From assembly GCA_037045645.1 (NCBI GenBank), contig JBAOIH010000001.1:1116001-1180000 (forward strand): 64,000 bases of DNA. The letters run 5' to 3'. The position numbers and the translations under genes are program-made. This DNA comes from Nocardioides sp. (lineage in GTDB: Bacteria > Actinomycetota > Actinomycetes > Propionibacteriales > Nocardioidaceae). Under the pieces are notes generated by a model. The model had not been told where the DNA came from. It saw only the letters and a program-made list of their open reading frames with translations, and made no database searches. Of this stretch, positions 1 through 9,343 are shown piece after piece (the stretch's first letter is position 1; each line of letters begins with the position of its first letter).

Positions 1-3
1 GCG

Positions 4-921
4 GTGACCCAGCGCCCTCCGGCGCCGACACCAGAGCAGACCGAACTGCCCGTGCTCAACTTCGCCGGCGGAGCCCGCGGCTTCTTCTCCGACGACGAGA
101 TCTATCTGGGTGGAGAACACTTCGATCGCGCCCTGGTCAAGGACCTGAGTTCGGCTGCCGTGCCCACCCTGTATGGAGTGGTGTTCTTCAGCGACGACCA
201 GGCCGTACGAATGCTCAGCCAGGACGGCTCGGTGAGCACTCTCGCAGCCGCGCCCGCGCACCCCGCCGAATTCACGCCGTCGGTCGTGTTCGATGCCTAC
301 CGACCCGATCTGGCGTGGGTCACCCGCAGTGCCAAGGGCGTCTCGGTCTCGGTCTATGGGCTCTCCGGATCGGCTCGACTGATCGGCAGTTATCCGGTGC
401 CGTGCTCGGGCGATGCCTGCCAGGACGTGCAGGTGGTCGGCCTCGATTTCGGCCACGTCTTCCTCGACACGCCGTCCGGATCTTTGGTCTTGACCCCGGC
501 TGACGGCCCCAGAGCGCGCTGGCGTCCGGTCGCCGACGCTCCCGTTCTCGACGTACGCAACCGCGTCGTGCTGCTCCAGGGGCAGGGCCGGATGGCGTTG
601 CGCGGTGACTCCGGTCTTGATCGCCAGTGGCGCGCGGCCGCGGCGGCGACGGAGACGTCCAGACTGACCTTCGAGGGAGCGCGCCAGACCGACGGCACCT
701 TGTCGTTGCGCCCCACCCAGACCCGGGTCGCGCCGCTGCCTCTCGCGGTCCCGTCGGCCGAGGGCACAGAAGTGACGCTCGACAGCGATGGCTCGGCCTT
801 CATCGGACAGCCCGAGGGCGACGGGGTGCGCTATTGGGATTGCGACCCGGCAGGCATCTGCTATCAGGTGGGCTTCGTCGAGGGCAAGACCAAGCCCGAG
901 TTCCTCGGCCAGCGTCGATGA
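4..921 (+). CDS. hypothetical protein, probably cut at its 5' end by the window edge
   Basis: I do not recognise the family. The 305 residues are rich in short hydrophobic strands separated by turns and contain two cysteine pairs (CSGDAC near 134-139 and CDPAGIC near 286-292), which would fit a beta-rich, possibly extracytoplasmic domain. No signal peptide or membrane segment is visible from the GTG at position 4, and the frame is open to the window edge, so the true N-terminus may lie upstream. The stop overlaps the next gene's ATG by four bases (ATGA), suggesting translational coupling with the downstream coiled-coil protein. The function is unknown. Confidence 0.6.
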   Translation: MTQRPPAPTPEQTELPVLNFAGGARGFFSDDEIYLGGEHFDRALVKDLSSAAVPTLYGVVFFSDDQAVRMLSQDGSVSTLAAAPAHPAEFTPSVVFDAYRPDLAWVTRSAKGVSVSVYGLSGSARLIGSYPVPCSGDACQDVQVVGLDFGHVFLDTPSGSLVLTPADGPRARWRPVADAPVLDVRNRVVLLQGQGRMALRGDSGLDRQWRAAAAATETSRLTFEGARQTDGTLSLRPTQTRVAPLPLAVPSAEGTEVTLDSDGSAFIGQPEGDGVRYWDCDPAGICYQVGFVEGKTKPEFLGQRR

Positions 922-1814
922 ACGACGCGCTCCTCGCGCTGGCAGACGATCTCTATGCGTTGCCGCCGGGTGAGTTCACCGCGGCGCGGGACGCCTTGGT
1001 GCGAGAGCACCGGGCCGACAAGACGTTCGCGGCGGCGATCAAACGGCTTCCCAAAGCATCCGTGGCCGCGTACGTCGTCAACCTCCTGGTGCGTCGCGAA
1101 TCCGAGCAGGTCGGTCAGATCCTCGACATGGGGGAGTCGCTGCGCGAGGCCGCGGCAGCGCTCGACGGTGAGGAACTGCGAACCCTCACCCGCCAGCGGC
1201 GAGCACTCACCGCTGCGGTCACCGCTATCGCGCGCACCGTCGCGGGGGAGGCGGGCGTGAAGGTCAGCGACGCGGTGGCGGATCAGGTCGAATCCACTCT
1301 CACCGCAGCCATGCTCAACGCCGATGCGGCGGCTGCCGTACGCAGTGGGCTGCTCACCGGGGCGCTGCGAGCCACCGGTCTCGACGACCTCGACGTGGGC
1401 GCCGTACTGGCGATTCCGGAGGCGCTGGGTTTCGCGGCGCCGGCACGGGCGGCCGCACCGGTCGCGAGGCCACAGCTCACGATCGTGCCACCGCCACCGG
1501 GGCCCGACCCGGCCGAGGTGAAGGCTGCGCACCAGCGGGTCCGCGAGGCCGACCAGGCGCTGCGTGCCGCGCAACGCGCTGTCACCCGCGCCGAGGGCCA
1601 ACTGTCGCAACGACAGGCGGCCGTCCTGCAACTGGAAGCCGAGATCGAGGAATTGCGTGCAGAACTGGTCGGCCGTGAAGCAGCAGCGGATCAGGCGGAT
1701 GCGGCGCTCACCCTGGCACAGACTGGAGTCGACGATGCCGTGGCCGAGGTCGCCCAGCGCACGCTCGACAAGGAGACGGCCGACGCCGCGCTCGCCGACT
1801 TGATCGGTGGTTGA
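918..1814 (+). CDS. coiled-coil protein, function unknown
   Basis: This 298-residue protein starts at the ATG that overlaps the previous stop (ATGA). Residues 1-175 are alpha-helical and Ala-rich. A Pro-rich hinge (PPPPGP, near 192) leads into a long heptad-like region (about 200-290) full of Ala, Glu, Gln and Arg, typical of a coiled coil. There is no signal peptide or membrane segment. Similar two-part proteins are common in actinobacteria without an assigned role. The stop codon lies inside the first copy of a palindromic intergenic repeat, so the repeat supplies the last codons and may act as the transcript end. Confidence 0.7.
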   Translation: MNDALLALADDLYALPPGEFTAARDALVREHRADKTFAAAIKRLPKASVAAYVVNLLVRRESEQVGQILDMGESLREAAAALDGEELRTLTRQRRALTAAVTAIARTVAGEAGVKVSDAVADQVESTLTAAMLNADAAAAVRSGLLTGALRATGLDDLDVGAVLAIPEALGFAAPARAAAPVARPQLTIVPPPPGPDPAEVKAAHQRVREADQALRAAQRAVTRAEGQLSQRQAAVLQLEAEIEELRAELVGREAAADQADAALTLAQTGVDDAVAEVAQRTLDKETADAALADLIGG

Positions 1815-1955
1815 GGAGGCGCGTAGCGCCGTCTCGAAACCACCCTTGCGTGCCCGGTGGTTTCGAGACGCTCGCGTGCGCTCGCTCCTCAACCACCGAA
1901 TTGGCGACCCCGGATCGGTGGTTGAGGAGGCGCGTCGCGCCGTCTCGAAACCACT
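1806..1955. repeat. three copies of a ~40-bp palindromic intergenic repeat
   Basis: Three related units sit between convergent genes: 1806-1844 (direct), 1856-1897 (inverted) and 1917-1955 (direct). Each begins GGTGGTTGAGGAG and ends GTCTCGAAACCAC, with a variable GC-rich centre (GCGCGTAGCGC, CTCGCGTGCGCTC, GCGCGTCGCGC). Because copy 2 is inverted, copies 1-2 and 2-3 can each form hairpins of about 40 bp. I recall very similar sequences as dispersed repeats in Nocardioides-type genomes, but could not check. Possible roles are bidirectional termination between the coiled-coil gene and glpK, or a REP/RAYT-like element. Confidence 0.85.
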
Positions 1956-1961
1956 CCTGGG

Positions 1962-3432
1962 TCAGGTCGCCCAGCCGAGGCTGCGGGTGACCGCCTCGCG
2001 CCAGCGCGCGTGTGCGGCGTCGACCTTGGCCCGATCACCCGCCGGTGTGAACTCCTGATCCAAGGCCCAGGTCTGGCGCAACTCGTCGGTCGACGACCAC
2101 ACCCCGGTGCCGAGGCCGGCCAGGAAAGCCGCCCCGAGCGCGGTGGTCTCGACAAGCTTCGGCCGTTGCACGGGGACGCCGATCTGGTCGGCTTGCAGTT
2201 GGCACAGCAGGTCGTTGGCCGAAGCCCCGCCATCCACCCGCAGCGCCCCCACCTTGGGCATCGTGTCGAGCACGTCGCGCACCTCGAAGGTGATCGCCTC
2301 CAGGGTCGCGCGGACGATGTGGGCGCGGGTCGTACCCCGGGTGATCCCGATGATCAGGCCGCGTGCGTGTGGATCCCAATGCGGGGCACCGAGCCCGGTC
2401 AGCGCAGGCACGAAGACCACGTCGCCGCTGTCATCGACCGTACGCGCGATCGCCTCGGTCTCGGCGGCCGAGCCGACGATCTGCAGTCCGTCCCGCAACC
2501 ACTGCACGGCGGCACCGGTCACGAAGATCGCGCCCTCGTTGGCGTACGTCATCTCCCCGTCGGGTGAGCGCCAGGCGGCGGTGGACAGCAGACCCGCCTC
2601 GGAGCGCTCGACCTGCGTGCCGGTGTTGGTCAGGATGAACGAGCCGGTGCCGTAGGTGCACTTGGAGTCCCCGACGTCGAAGCACGTCTGGCCGAAGAGG
2701 GCAGACTGTTGGTCACCGGCGATGCCGGCGATCGGGAAGCTCGAGATCGAGAAACGTACGCGGATCGGTCGTCGCGACCTCGCCCCAACTCGCTACCACC
2801 TCGGGCAGGCAGTCGCGGGGTACGCCGAAGAGTGCGCACAACTCGTCGGACCACTCGCCGGCCTCCAGGTCGAACAGCAGCGTGCGTGAGGCGTTGGAGA
2901 CGTCGGTGACGTGGTGCAGTCCGCGCGTCATCCGCGCAATCAGATAGGAGTCCACCGTGCCGACCGCGTAGCGGCCCTGCTCCACCAGCGCCCAGGTGTG
3001 TGGCTCGTGTTCGGCCAGCCAGGTGAGCTTGGTGCCGGAGAAGTACGGGTCCAGCCGCAGCCCGGTCAGCAGCGAGACCCGGTCTTCGTGGCCCTCGTCG
3101 CGAAGCCGGTTGCAGATGTCGGCCGTACGCCGGTCCTGCCACACGATGGCGCGTCGCGGGGAGCCGAGCGTCTCGCGATCCCACAACAGGACCGTCTCAC
3201 GCTGGTTGGTGATGCCGATCGCCTTCAGTTCGCCGGCGTCGACCTTGGTGAGCACCTCGCGGGTGGACTCCAGGGTTGCCTGCCAGATCTCTTCGGGGGA
3301 GTGCTCCACCCAGCCGGGCTTGGGGAAGTGCTGGGCGAACTCCTGATAGCCCTTGGCCGCGATGCGGCCGTCGTCGCAGACCACGACAGCGGTGACCCCG
3401 GTCGTACCTGCGTCGATCGCGAGCACGCTCAC
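1962..3432 (-). CDS. glpK: glycerol kinase, interrupted by an apparent +1 frameshift
   Basis: GlpK phosphorylates glycerol to glycerol-3-phosphate with ATP in the cytosol. The N-terminal part carries the FGGY-kinase start (VLAIDAGTTGVTAVV), the INQRETV motif and WQDRR; the C-terminal part carries GIAGDQQSALFGQ, the GTGSFILTNTG region and LDTMPKVGALRVDGGASAND. The two halves are in different frames. Removing one C from the sense-strand CCC (plus strand GGG, 2734-2736) restores LELPIAGIAGDQQ and gives about 489 residues, close to the usual 500. The GTG start at 3432 overlaps the preceding stop (GTGA), so translation is probably coupled to the DUF1028 gene. The slip is more likely a sequence error than a true pseudogene. 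Confidence 0.88.
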
Positions 3433-4250
3433 GGCTTCTCCTCCCCACGCAGGATCGCCAGCACCCGGCGGTCGATCCATTGCCCCGCGGGATCGACCCG
3501 CATTTCGTAGTTCTCGGTGCCGACCCACGCCCACAAGTCGTCGTGTCCCGCGGCATTGACCAGGCTGATGATCTCGTCATGGAGCGCGGGCGTGATCGCG
3601 ACGCGTTCCTCGTCCGTGGACGCGGTCAGATAGAGGTCGTTGAGGTCGAGCAGGCGGCTCAACTCGGTCACCGGGTCGGCGTGATCGTCCACGCGCAGGT
3701 CGACGGCCACGTCGTCGTTGCCGCCGTAGCCTGCCTCTTCGCGTACGACGAAGAGTGCGGCGGCCTGCCGTCCGCGCTTGTCGCCACCGGCCTGGTCGCC
3801 TGCGGCGAGTGCGGCCAGCAGACGCCGGTCGAGTGTCTGCCCGGCGCTGGCGTGCCAGGCGTCGAGCATCGCGTCGACGACATGCTCACCGGCCAGGATA
3901 TTGCCCTGGATGGCGACTCCGTCGGCCGTACGCGAGCCCGCCCAGTCGAAACACTGCGTGCCCGTATGCGAGGCGGCGTTGCCGTCCGAGTCGACGATGC
4001 CGACCTGCCGATGCTCACGTCCGGGGTCCTCCTCGAGGAGACGCTGCAATGCCACCTCCGCGTTCGCGCCCTCGTCGAGGTGGGCCAGCGCGAGCCCCTT
4101 GTACGCCACGTTGGCGTCGGCCTGGGTCGCGATCGCACCAACACCGGCGACAGCGGCCGGTACCGCCGAGCCGACAGCCAGAAACTTCGACGCCACCGCG
4201 ACGCCCCACGACTCGCCGTCGTCGGATCGCGCCACGATGGAGAAGGTCAT
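3429..4250 (-). CDS. DUF1028 family protein (Ntn-hydrolase-like fold)
   Basis: The protein of about 273 residues begins MTFSIVARSDDGESWGVAVASKF, the signature opening of DUF1028, which is thought to share the Ntn-hydrolase fold. The conserved QADANVAYKG and DSDGNAASHTG stretches follow, and the C-terminal third resembles the small extra domain attached to some family members. I chose the ATG at 4250 because it matches the family start and overlaps the stop of the phosphofructokinase gene (ATGA); a longer frame upstream adds only unconserved residues. It lies between the phosphofructokinase and glycerol kinase genes in one overlapping operon. The biochemical role is not established. Confidence 0.85.
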   Translation of the reverse strand: MTFSIVARSDDGESWGVAVASKFLAVGSAVPAAVAGVGAIATQADANVAYKGLALAHLDEGANAEVALQRLLEEDPGREHRQVGIVDSDGNAASHTGTQCFDWAGSRTADGVAIQGNILAGEHVVDAMLDAWHASAGQTLDRRLLAALAAGDQAGGDKRGRQAAALFVVREEAGYGGNDDVAVDLRVDDHADPVTELSRLLDLNDLYLTASTDEERVAITPALHDEIISLVNAAGHDDLWAWVGTENYEMRVDPAGQWIDRRVLAILRGEEKP

Positions 4251-5446
4251 GCGGACTGCCCGATCTTCTTCAGCAGCTCCTGGAACCACGGCTGGGACAC
4301 GTCGAAGGCCTTGTGGCCCGCCACGCGTTCGAACTCGACGGCACGCAACTCGTCGCCACGTTCCTCATCTTGTCCGATCAGACCTGGCTCGCCGCGCATC
4401 GCGGACTCGACGGCCAACTCTGCCATCTCGCGGATCAGCGCGAGGTCGGTGTCGTTGGCGCGGGCCGACCGGGAGAAGTAGCCGGACTTCTGCACCATCT
4501 TCTTCTCCGCCTCGATCCGCTTGGCGAACGAGTCGGCGAAGTAGCGACCGGGGTTGATCGTGTCCAACTGGACGTGGCCGAACGCATCACGTGCGACCTC
4601 CTCGCCCGACGCCTCCAGGCTCGCGATGATGTCCTCGACCCCCGCGCCCTCGGCGAGGAAGATGTTGACGCACCCGATCTCGTCCATCACGGCCTTCAGG
4701 CGCTCGGCCTCAGCGTCCAGGTCGATGTGCGTCTCGGGCACGTACACCGCGTGGATCGCCCACCTCTGTGGCGTCAGACCGATCTCGGGCAGCCACTCCT
4801 GCTCGGCGTGCCAGGCCATGTAGTCACGAGCGGCGGCCGCCGTGAGCCAACCGCAGGCACGGCCCATCACCTCGTGCACGATCAGCATCCGCGGGCTGGA
4901 GCCGTGCTCGGCCAGGATGTTCTGCGCGAACAGCGAGGCCTGCTCGGCCGCCGTCTGCGCACCCAGGGACTGACGGATCGGCACGATGTCGTTGTCGATG
5001 GTCTTGGGCAGACCGACCACGGTCAGATGTGAGCCCTGCTCTTCCAGGTACGCCGCGAGGTCGGCCGCCGCCGTGTTGGTGTCATCGCCGCCGATGGTGT
5101 GCAGGATGTCGATCCGGTCCTCGCGCAGCCGACGAGCGGCCACCTCGAGGGCGGTCTCGTCGGGACCGATCAGACCGCGCTTGCGGCAGTCCGCGTCGTT
5201 GGTGAGCTTCACGCGGCTGTTGCCGATGGGGCTGCCGCCGAAGCGATGCAACACCGCGGCGTTGGCACGGACCTCGGGTCCGATCTCCACCGAATTGCCG
5301 GTCAGCAGGCCGTGGTAGCCATGTCGGTAGGCGATGATCTCGACGTCGTGGTCCTGCGCGTCGTACGTCTCGATCAGAGCACCGATGGCGGAGGAGAGGC
5401 ATGGGGCGTAACCGCCCGCGGTCAGGAGGGCAACTCGCTTGGTCAC
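4247..5446 (-). CDS. pfp: 6-phosphofructokinase, probably PPi-dependent
   Basis: This 399-residue enzyme phosphorylates fructose-6-phosphate in glycolysis. GGDDTN (119-124) and PKTIDND (147-153) are the discriminating motifs: ATP enzymes normally carry GGDGS and PGTIDND, while the second Asp and the Lys mark pyrophosphate-using enzymes. FGGSPIGNSR, MGRACGWL and the C-terminal NPGRYFADSF region also match the PPi-PFK family. It is the first gene of a three-gene minus-strand operon (pfp, DUF1028, glpK) joined by four-base overlaps, linking glycerol entry to the fructose-phosphate step. The donor is inferred from the motifs only. Confidence 0.9.
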   Translation of the reverse strand: MTKRVALLTAGGYAPCLSSAIGALIETYDAQDHDVEIIAYRHGYHGLLTGNSVEIGPEVRANAAVLHRFGGSPIGNSRVKLTNDADCRKRGLIGPDETALEVAARRLREDRIDILHTIGGDDTNTAAADLAAYLEEQGSHLTVVGLPKTIDNDIVPIRQSLGAQTAAEQASLFAQNILAEHGSSPRMLIVHEVMGRACGWLTAAAARDYMAWHAEQEWLPEIGLTPQRWAIHAVYVPETHIDLDAEAERLKAVMDEIGCVNIFLAEGAGVEDIIASLEASGEEVARDAFGHVQLDTINPGRYFADSFAKRIEAEKKMVQKSGYFSRSARANDTDLALIREMAELAVESAMRGEPGLIGQDEERGDELRAVEFERVAGHKAFDVSQPWFQELLKKIGQSA

Positions 5447-5560
5447 GACTCCACCCTAGTTTCGTACGGGCGTGGCGCGTGACAGGGGTGTGTGATCTGG
5501 GACACGATGAGCCGATGAGATCGGTCTAGACCGGTCGCAAACTCGGAGTGGAGGCAAGCC

Positions 5561-7019
5561 ATGAGCGCAACCGCAGATGTCGAACCCGATCTGAACGGTC
5601 CCGAGCCTGACCTCAAGCGGGTGATGGGTCCCAAACTGCTGCTTCTCTTCATCATCGGTGACATCCTCGGCGCCGGCGTGTACGCCGTGACGGGCCAGAT
5701 GGCCGGCGGTGTGGGCGGGATGGTGTGGCTGCCGTTCCTCCTGGCCTTCGTGGTCGCCACGATGACCGCGCTGTCGTACCTGGAGTTGGTTACCAAGTAC
5801 CCGCAGGCGGCAGGGGCGGCGCTCTACACGCACAAAGCCTTCGGGATCCACTTCGTCACCTTCCTGGTCGCCTTCGCCGTGGTCTGCTCGGGCATCACGA
5901 GCGCTTCGACCTCGGCCAACGTGTTGGCCCAGAACCTGATGGGCGGACTGGAGGTCAACGGCTGGATCGATCAGGTGCCGGGGACGGGCACCATCATGGC
6001 GATCGCAATGGGCTTCATGATCCTGCTCGCACTGATCAACCTACGTGGTGTGGGCGAGTCGGTGAAGTTCAACGTCATCCTGACCCTCGTCGAGATGACG
6101 GCACTGGCCATCGTGATCCTGGTCGGCTTCTATGCGATCGCCCGCGGCGACGGGGACTTCAGCCGCGTCGTCGTCTTCGATGACCTGCAGGACAAGGGCA
6201 TGTTCATGGCGATCACCCTTGCCACGTCGATCGCGTTCTTCGCGATGGTCGGGTTCGAGGACTCGGTCAACATGGTGGAGGAGGTCGAGAAGCCGGAGCG
6301 GATCTTCCCGCGCACGATGCTGACGGGCCTGGGTATCGCGGTCATCATCTACATGCTGGTGGCGGTCTCGGTCGTGGCCGTGCTGTCCCCAGGCGAGTTG
6401 AAGCAGATCAACGAATCGGAGGGCCGAGCCCTCCTCGAAGTGGTCAGCAAGGGCGCGCCCGACTTCCCGATCGACAAGATCTTCCCGTTCCTGGCGGTGT
6501 TCGCGGTTGCCAACACCGCGCTGATCAACATGCTGATGGCAAGCCGTTCTGCTCTACGGCCTGGCCAACCAGGACGTGCTCCCGCGTACGCTCGGCAAGG
6601 TCTCGCCCAACCGACGTTCGCCCTACATGGGCATCCTGTTCAGCACCCTGCTGGCGTTGGGCCTGATCTGGTATGTCGCGACCCAGTCGGATTCTCCGGT
6701 CGTCAGCCAACTCTCGACGACGACGGCACTCTTGCTGCTTGGTGTCTTCACGGTGGTCAACATCGCCTGCCTGGTGCTGCGCCGCGACACCGAGACCGAG
6801 GGCTTCTTCCGCTCGCCCGGACCGACCCCGCTGCTCGGCGCGATCTTCTCGGTGGCGCTGATCTTGATCCCATGGGGTGAACGCGACCCGATCGTCTACA
6901 AGATCGCCGGCGGCATGTTGGCCATCGGCGTGGTGCTGTGGGCGATCACCTGGCTGACCAACCGTGGCGTACGCGCGAAGAAGACCGGCTTCCGCGACGT
7001 CGATCATCTCGGCGGCTGA
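5561..7019 (+). CDS. APC-superfamily amino acid permease, with an apparent +1 frameshift
   Basis: This is a cytoplasmic-membrane amino acid transporter of the APC superfamily with about 12 membrane helices. The N-terminal helix 1 motif (GDILGAGVYAVTGQMAG), EDSVNMVEEVEKPERIFPR in the middle and LPRTLGKVSPNRRSPYMGI all match the family. The frame breaks near 6547-6548: deleting one T changes the reading to NMLMASRLLYGLANQD, the usual family sequence, and gives about 485 residues. The ATG at 5561 follows a GGAGTGGAGG Shine-Dalgarno. It is divergent from pfp and separated by about 115 bp. The substrate is not predictable; cationic amino acids or polyamines are possible. Confidence 0.85.
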
Positions 7020-7062
7020 CGGCGAATCGAGGAGGGCGGGGAGCGCGCCGTACGCTGGTGCG

Positions 7063-8422
7063 GTGCTGCTTCCCGACGACTCTGGGTCCCAGATCCCCGA
7101 CTTGGCCACGCTGCACGGCCTCGGCGCCGCTCAGCAGCCCCGCTACCCCGACTCCGCCGCCGTCGACGCCGCCGTGTCCCGGCTGCGGACGATGCCGCCG
7201 CTGGTGTTCGCGGGCGAGTGCGACGAACTCACCACCAAACTCGGTGAGGTGGCGCAGGGCCGCGCGTTCCTGCTCCAAGGCGGCGACTGCGCCGAGACCT
7301 TCGCGGGCGTGACGGCCGACAACGTACGCAACAAGCTCCCGAGTGCTCTTGCAGATGGCGGTCGTGCTGACGTACGCCGCGTCGGTGCCCGTGGTGAAGC
7401 TCGGCCGCTTGGCCGGGCAGTATGCCAAGCCGCGATCGTCTGACCACGAGACCCGCGACGGCCTCACGCTCCCTGCGTACCGCGGCGACGCCGTCAACGG
7501 TTTCGACTTCACCGCCGCGGCCCGTGAGCCCGATCCTCAGCGCTTGCTCGACGTCTACAACTCCTCGGCCGCAACCCTCAACCTCGTGCGCGCATTCGTG
7601 ACCGGCGGCTATGCCGATCTGCGTCAGGTGCACACCTGGAACACCGATTTCGTACGAGACTCGGTGGCCGGACAGGCGTACGAGAAGGTCGCGAGCGAGA
7701 TCGACCGGGCGTTGCAGTTCATGGCAGCGATCGGCGCTGATCCCGACGAGTTCCACCGGGTCGACTTCCACTCCAGCCACGAGGCGCTGCTGTTGGAGTA
7801 CGAGCACGCGATGACGCGGATCGACTCGCGCACCGCATTGCCGTACGACGTGTCGGGTCACTTCCTGTGGATCGGCGAGCGCACCCGTCAACTCGACGGC
7901 GCCCACATCGAGTTGCTCTCGCGCGTGCGCAACCCCATCGGCATCAAGCTCGGCCCGACCACGACGCCGGACGACGCCCTTGCGTACGCGTCGAAACTCA
8001 ACCCGGAGAACGTGCCGGGACGGCTCACCTTCATCACCCGTTTCGGCGCCGGCAAGATCCGTGACGCCCTCCCGGCGCTGGTCGAGAAGGTCAAGGCCGA
8101 GGGCATCTCGGTGGCGTGGGTGTGCGACCCGATGCACGGCAACACCTTCGAGGCGTCGTCGGGATACAAGACCCGTCGTTTCGAGGATGTCATCGAGGAG
8201 GTGCAGGGCTTCTTCGACGTGCACCGCGCGCTGGACACCTGGCCCGGCGGCGTTCACGTCGAGCTCACCGGCGACGACGTCACCGAGTGCGTCGGTGGTG
8301 GCGAGTCGCTCGACGAGGCAGCACTGGCCCATCGCTATGAGTCGGTGTGCGACCCGCGACTCAACCGCGTGCAGTCCTTGGAGTTGGCGTTCCTCGTCGC
8401 ACAGATGCTGCGCAAGGCCTGA
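7063..8422 (+). CDS. aroG: class II (plant-type) DAHP synthase, with an apparent +1 frameshift
   Basis: This enzyme condenses phosphoenolpyruvate and erythrose-4-phosphate in the first shikimate step. Family motifs are GAAQQPRYPD, FLLQGGDCAETF, VVKLGRLAGQYAKPRSS, FHSSHEALLLEYE, HFLWIGERTRQ, IGIKLGPTTTP, RFGAGKIRD, WVCDPMHGNT and ECVGG. The first ~90 residues and the rest are in different frames. Removing one C from CCC at 7338-7340 gives NVRNKLRVLLQMAVVL and a normal length of about 452. I place the start at GTG 7063, but no convincing ribosome site is visible and the start is uncertain. It is homologous to mycobacterial AroG. A second, unrelated DAHP synthase lies about 900 bp away. Confidence 0.88.
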
Positions 8423-8467
8423 CGTACGCGCGTTCGTGACCCCTCGGCGAGAGTTTGTGACTCCTCG

Positions 8468-9295
8468 TCAGTCGGCGACGCCGCTGACCGCGATCTCTGC
8501 GATCGCGGTGAAGTCGCGCGGGTTCACCGAGCCCGGCGAGGAGACCGACACGATGCGCAGTTGCACATCGGCGGTACGGGTGGGAGTCACGTCGAGAGCC
8601 TGGTAGCCGGTGGCATCGATCAGGGTCTGCGAATAGGTCTCGCCGTTGATCAGCCATTCGACGGCGAGGACGCGACGGTTGGAGTGATACCAGTCGTAGT
8701 CGGTGCCGCTGGTGCTCGTGGTGGTCTTCGCCCAGCCGTTGATGATGCCGACCGAGGTCACGTCGACCTCCTGAGGGAAGCGCAGGGTGATCGTGCTCCC
8801 CGTGGCATCGCCGCTTTGGCGCCACGCGGTCTCGGGGTCGCCGTCGATGAGGTTCTCGCCGCCGAAGGTCACCTGGGTGCCGTCGACATCGTTGTTGGGC
8901 GGTGCGGAGCCGGGCACCTCGGCGGTAGCGAGTTCGGCGATCGGAGACGGATCGGCCGTAGGGCCGGTCTCTGCCGACTCGGACGTCGTGGGTTCGCTGT
9001 CCTGGGTCTGTTCGGAAGCCTCGGGTTCGGTGGCCTTGGTCGGTTCCGTCGACGTGACCGAAGTCTTGTCCTTGGCCTCGGGCTTGCTGGGCGCGGGTGC
9101 CTGGGTGATCAGGAAGGCACCGAGCAGGAAGGTCGCGACCAGCACTCCGGCGACGACGGCCCACGCGATCCACGCCGGCGCGCCAGGGGACTCGTCCCAA
9201 TCCACGTCGTCGGTCCACGAGGTCGCGCGACCGCAATTGGGGCAGGCCTCAGCGTCGTCGGGGATCGACGTCGCGCAGGTGCGGCACTCGGTCAT
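8468..9295 (-). CDS. membrane-anchored zinc-ribbon protein with an extracellular discoidin-like (NADase-type glycan-binding) domain
   Basis: Of 275 residues, the first 25 hold a zinc ribbon (C4xxC7 and C18xxC21). One membrane segment (about 42-64) is followed by a Thr/Ser/Glu/Pro-rich linker (70-130), and the C-terminal 140 residues resemble an F5/8-type beta-sandwich, with LIDGDPETAWR and TITLRFPQEVDVTSVGIINGW. In this order the ribbon is cytoplasmic and the sandwich is outside. The domain class is found on secreted NADase-type toxins and wall-associated proteins, so a glycan-binding role is plausible but unproven. It lies between the two DAHP synthase genes, convergent with the class II gene. 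Confidence 0.75.
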   Translation of the reverse strand: MTECRTCATSIPDDAEACPNCGRATSWTDDVDWDESPGAPAWIAWAVVAGVLVATFLLGAFLITQAPAPSKPEAKDKTSVTSTEPTKATEPEASEQTQDSEPTTSESAETGPTADPSPIAELATAEVPGSAPPNNDVDGTQVTFGGENLIDGDPETAWRQSGDATGSTITLRFPQEVDVTSVGIINGWAKTTTSTSGTDYDWYHSNRRVLAVEWLINGETYSQTLIDATGYQALDVTPTRTADVQLRIVSVSSPGSVNPRDFTAIAEIAVSGVAD

Positions 9296-9343
9296 GGGGC
9301 TCCTTGCTCACCGGGTGCGGACACTCTAGGGGACCATGCGACG

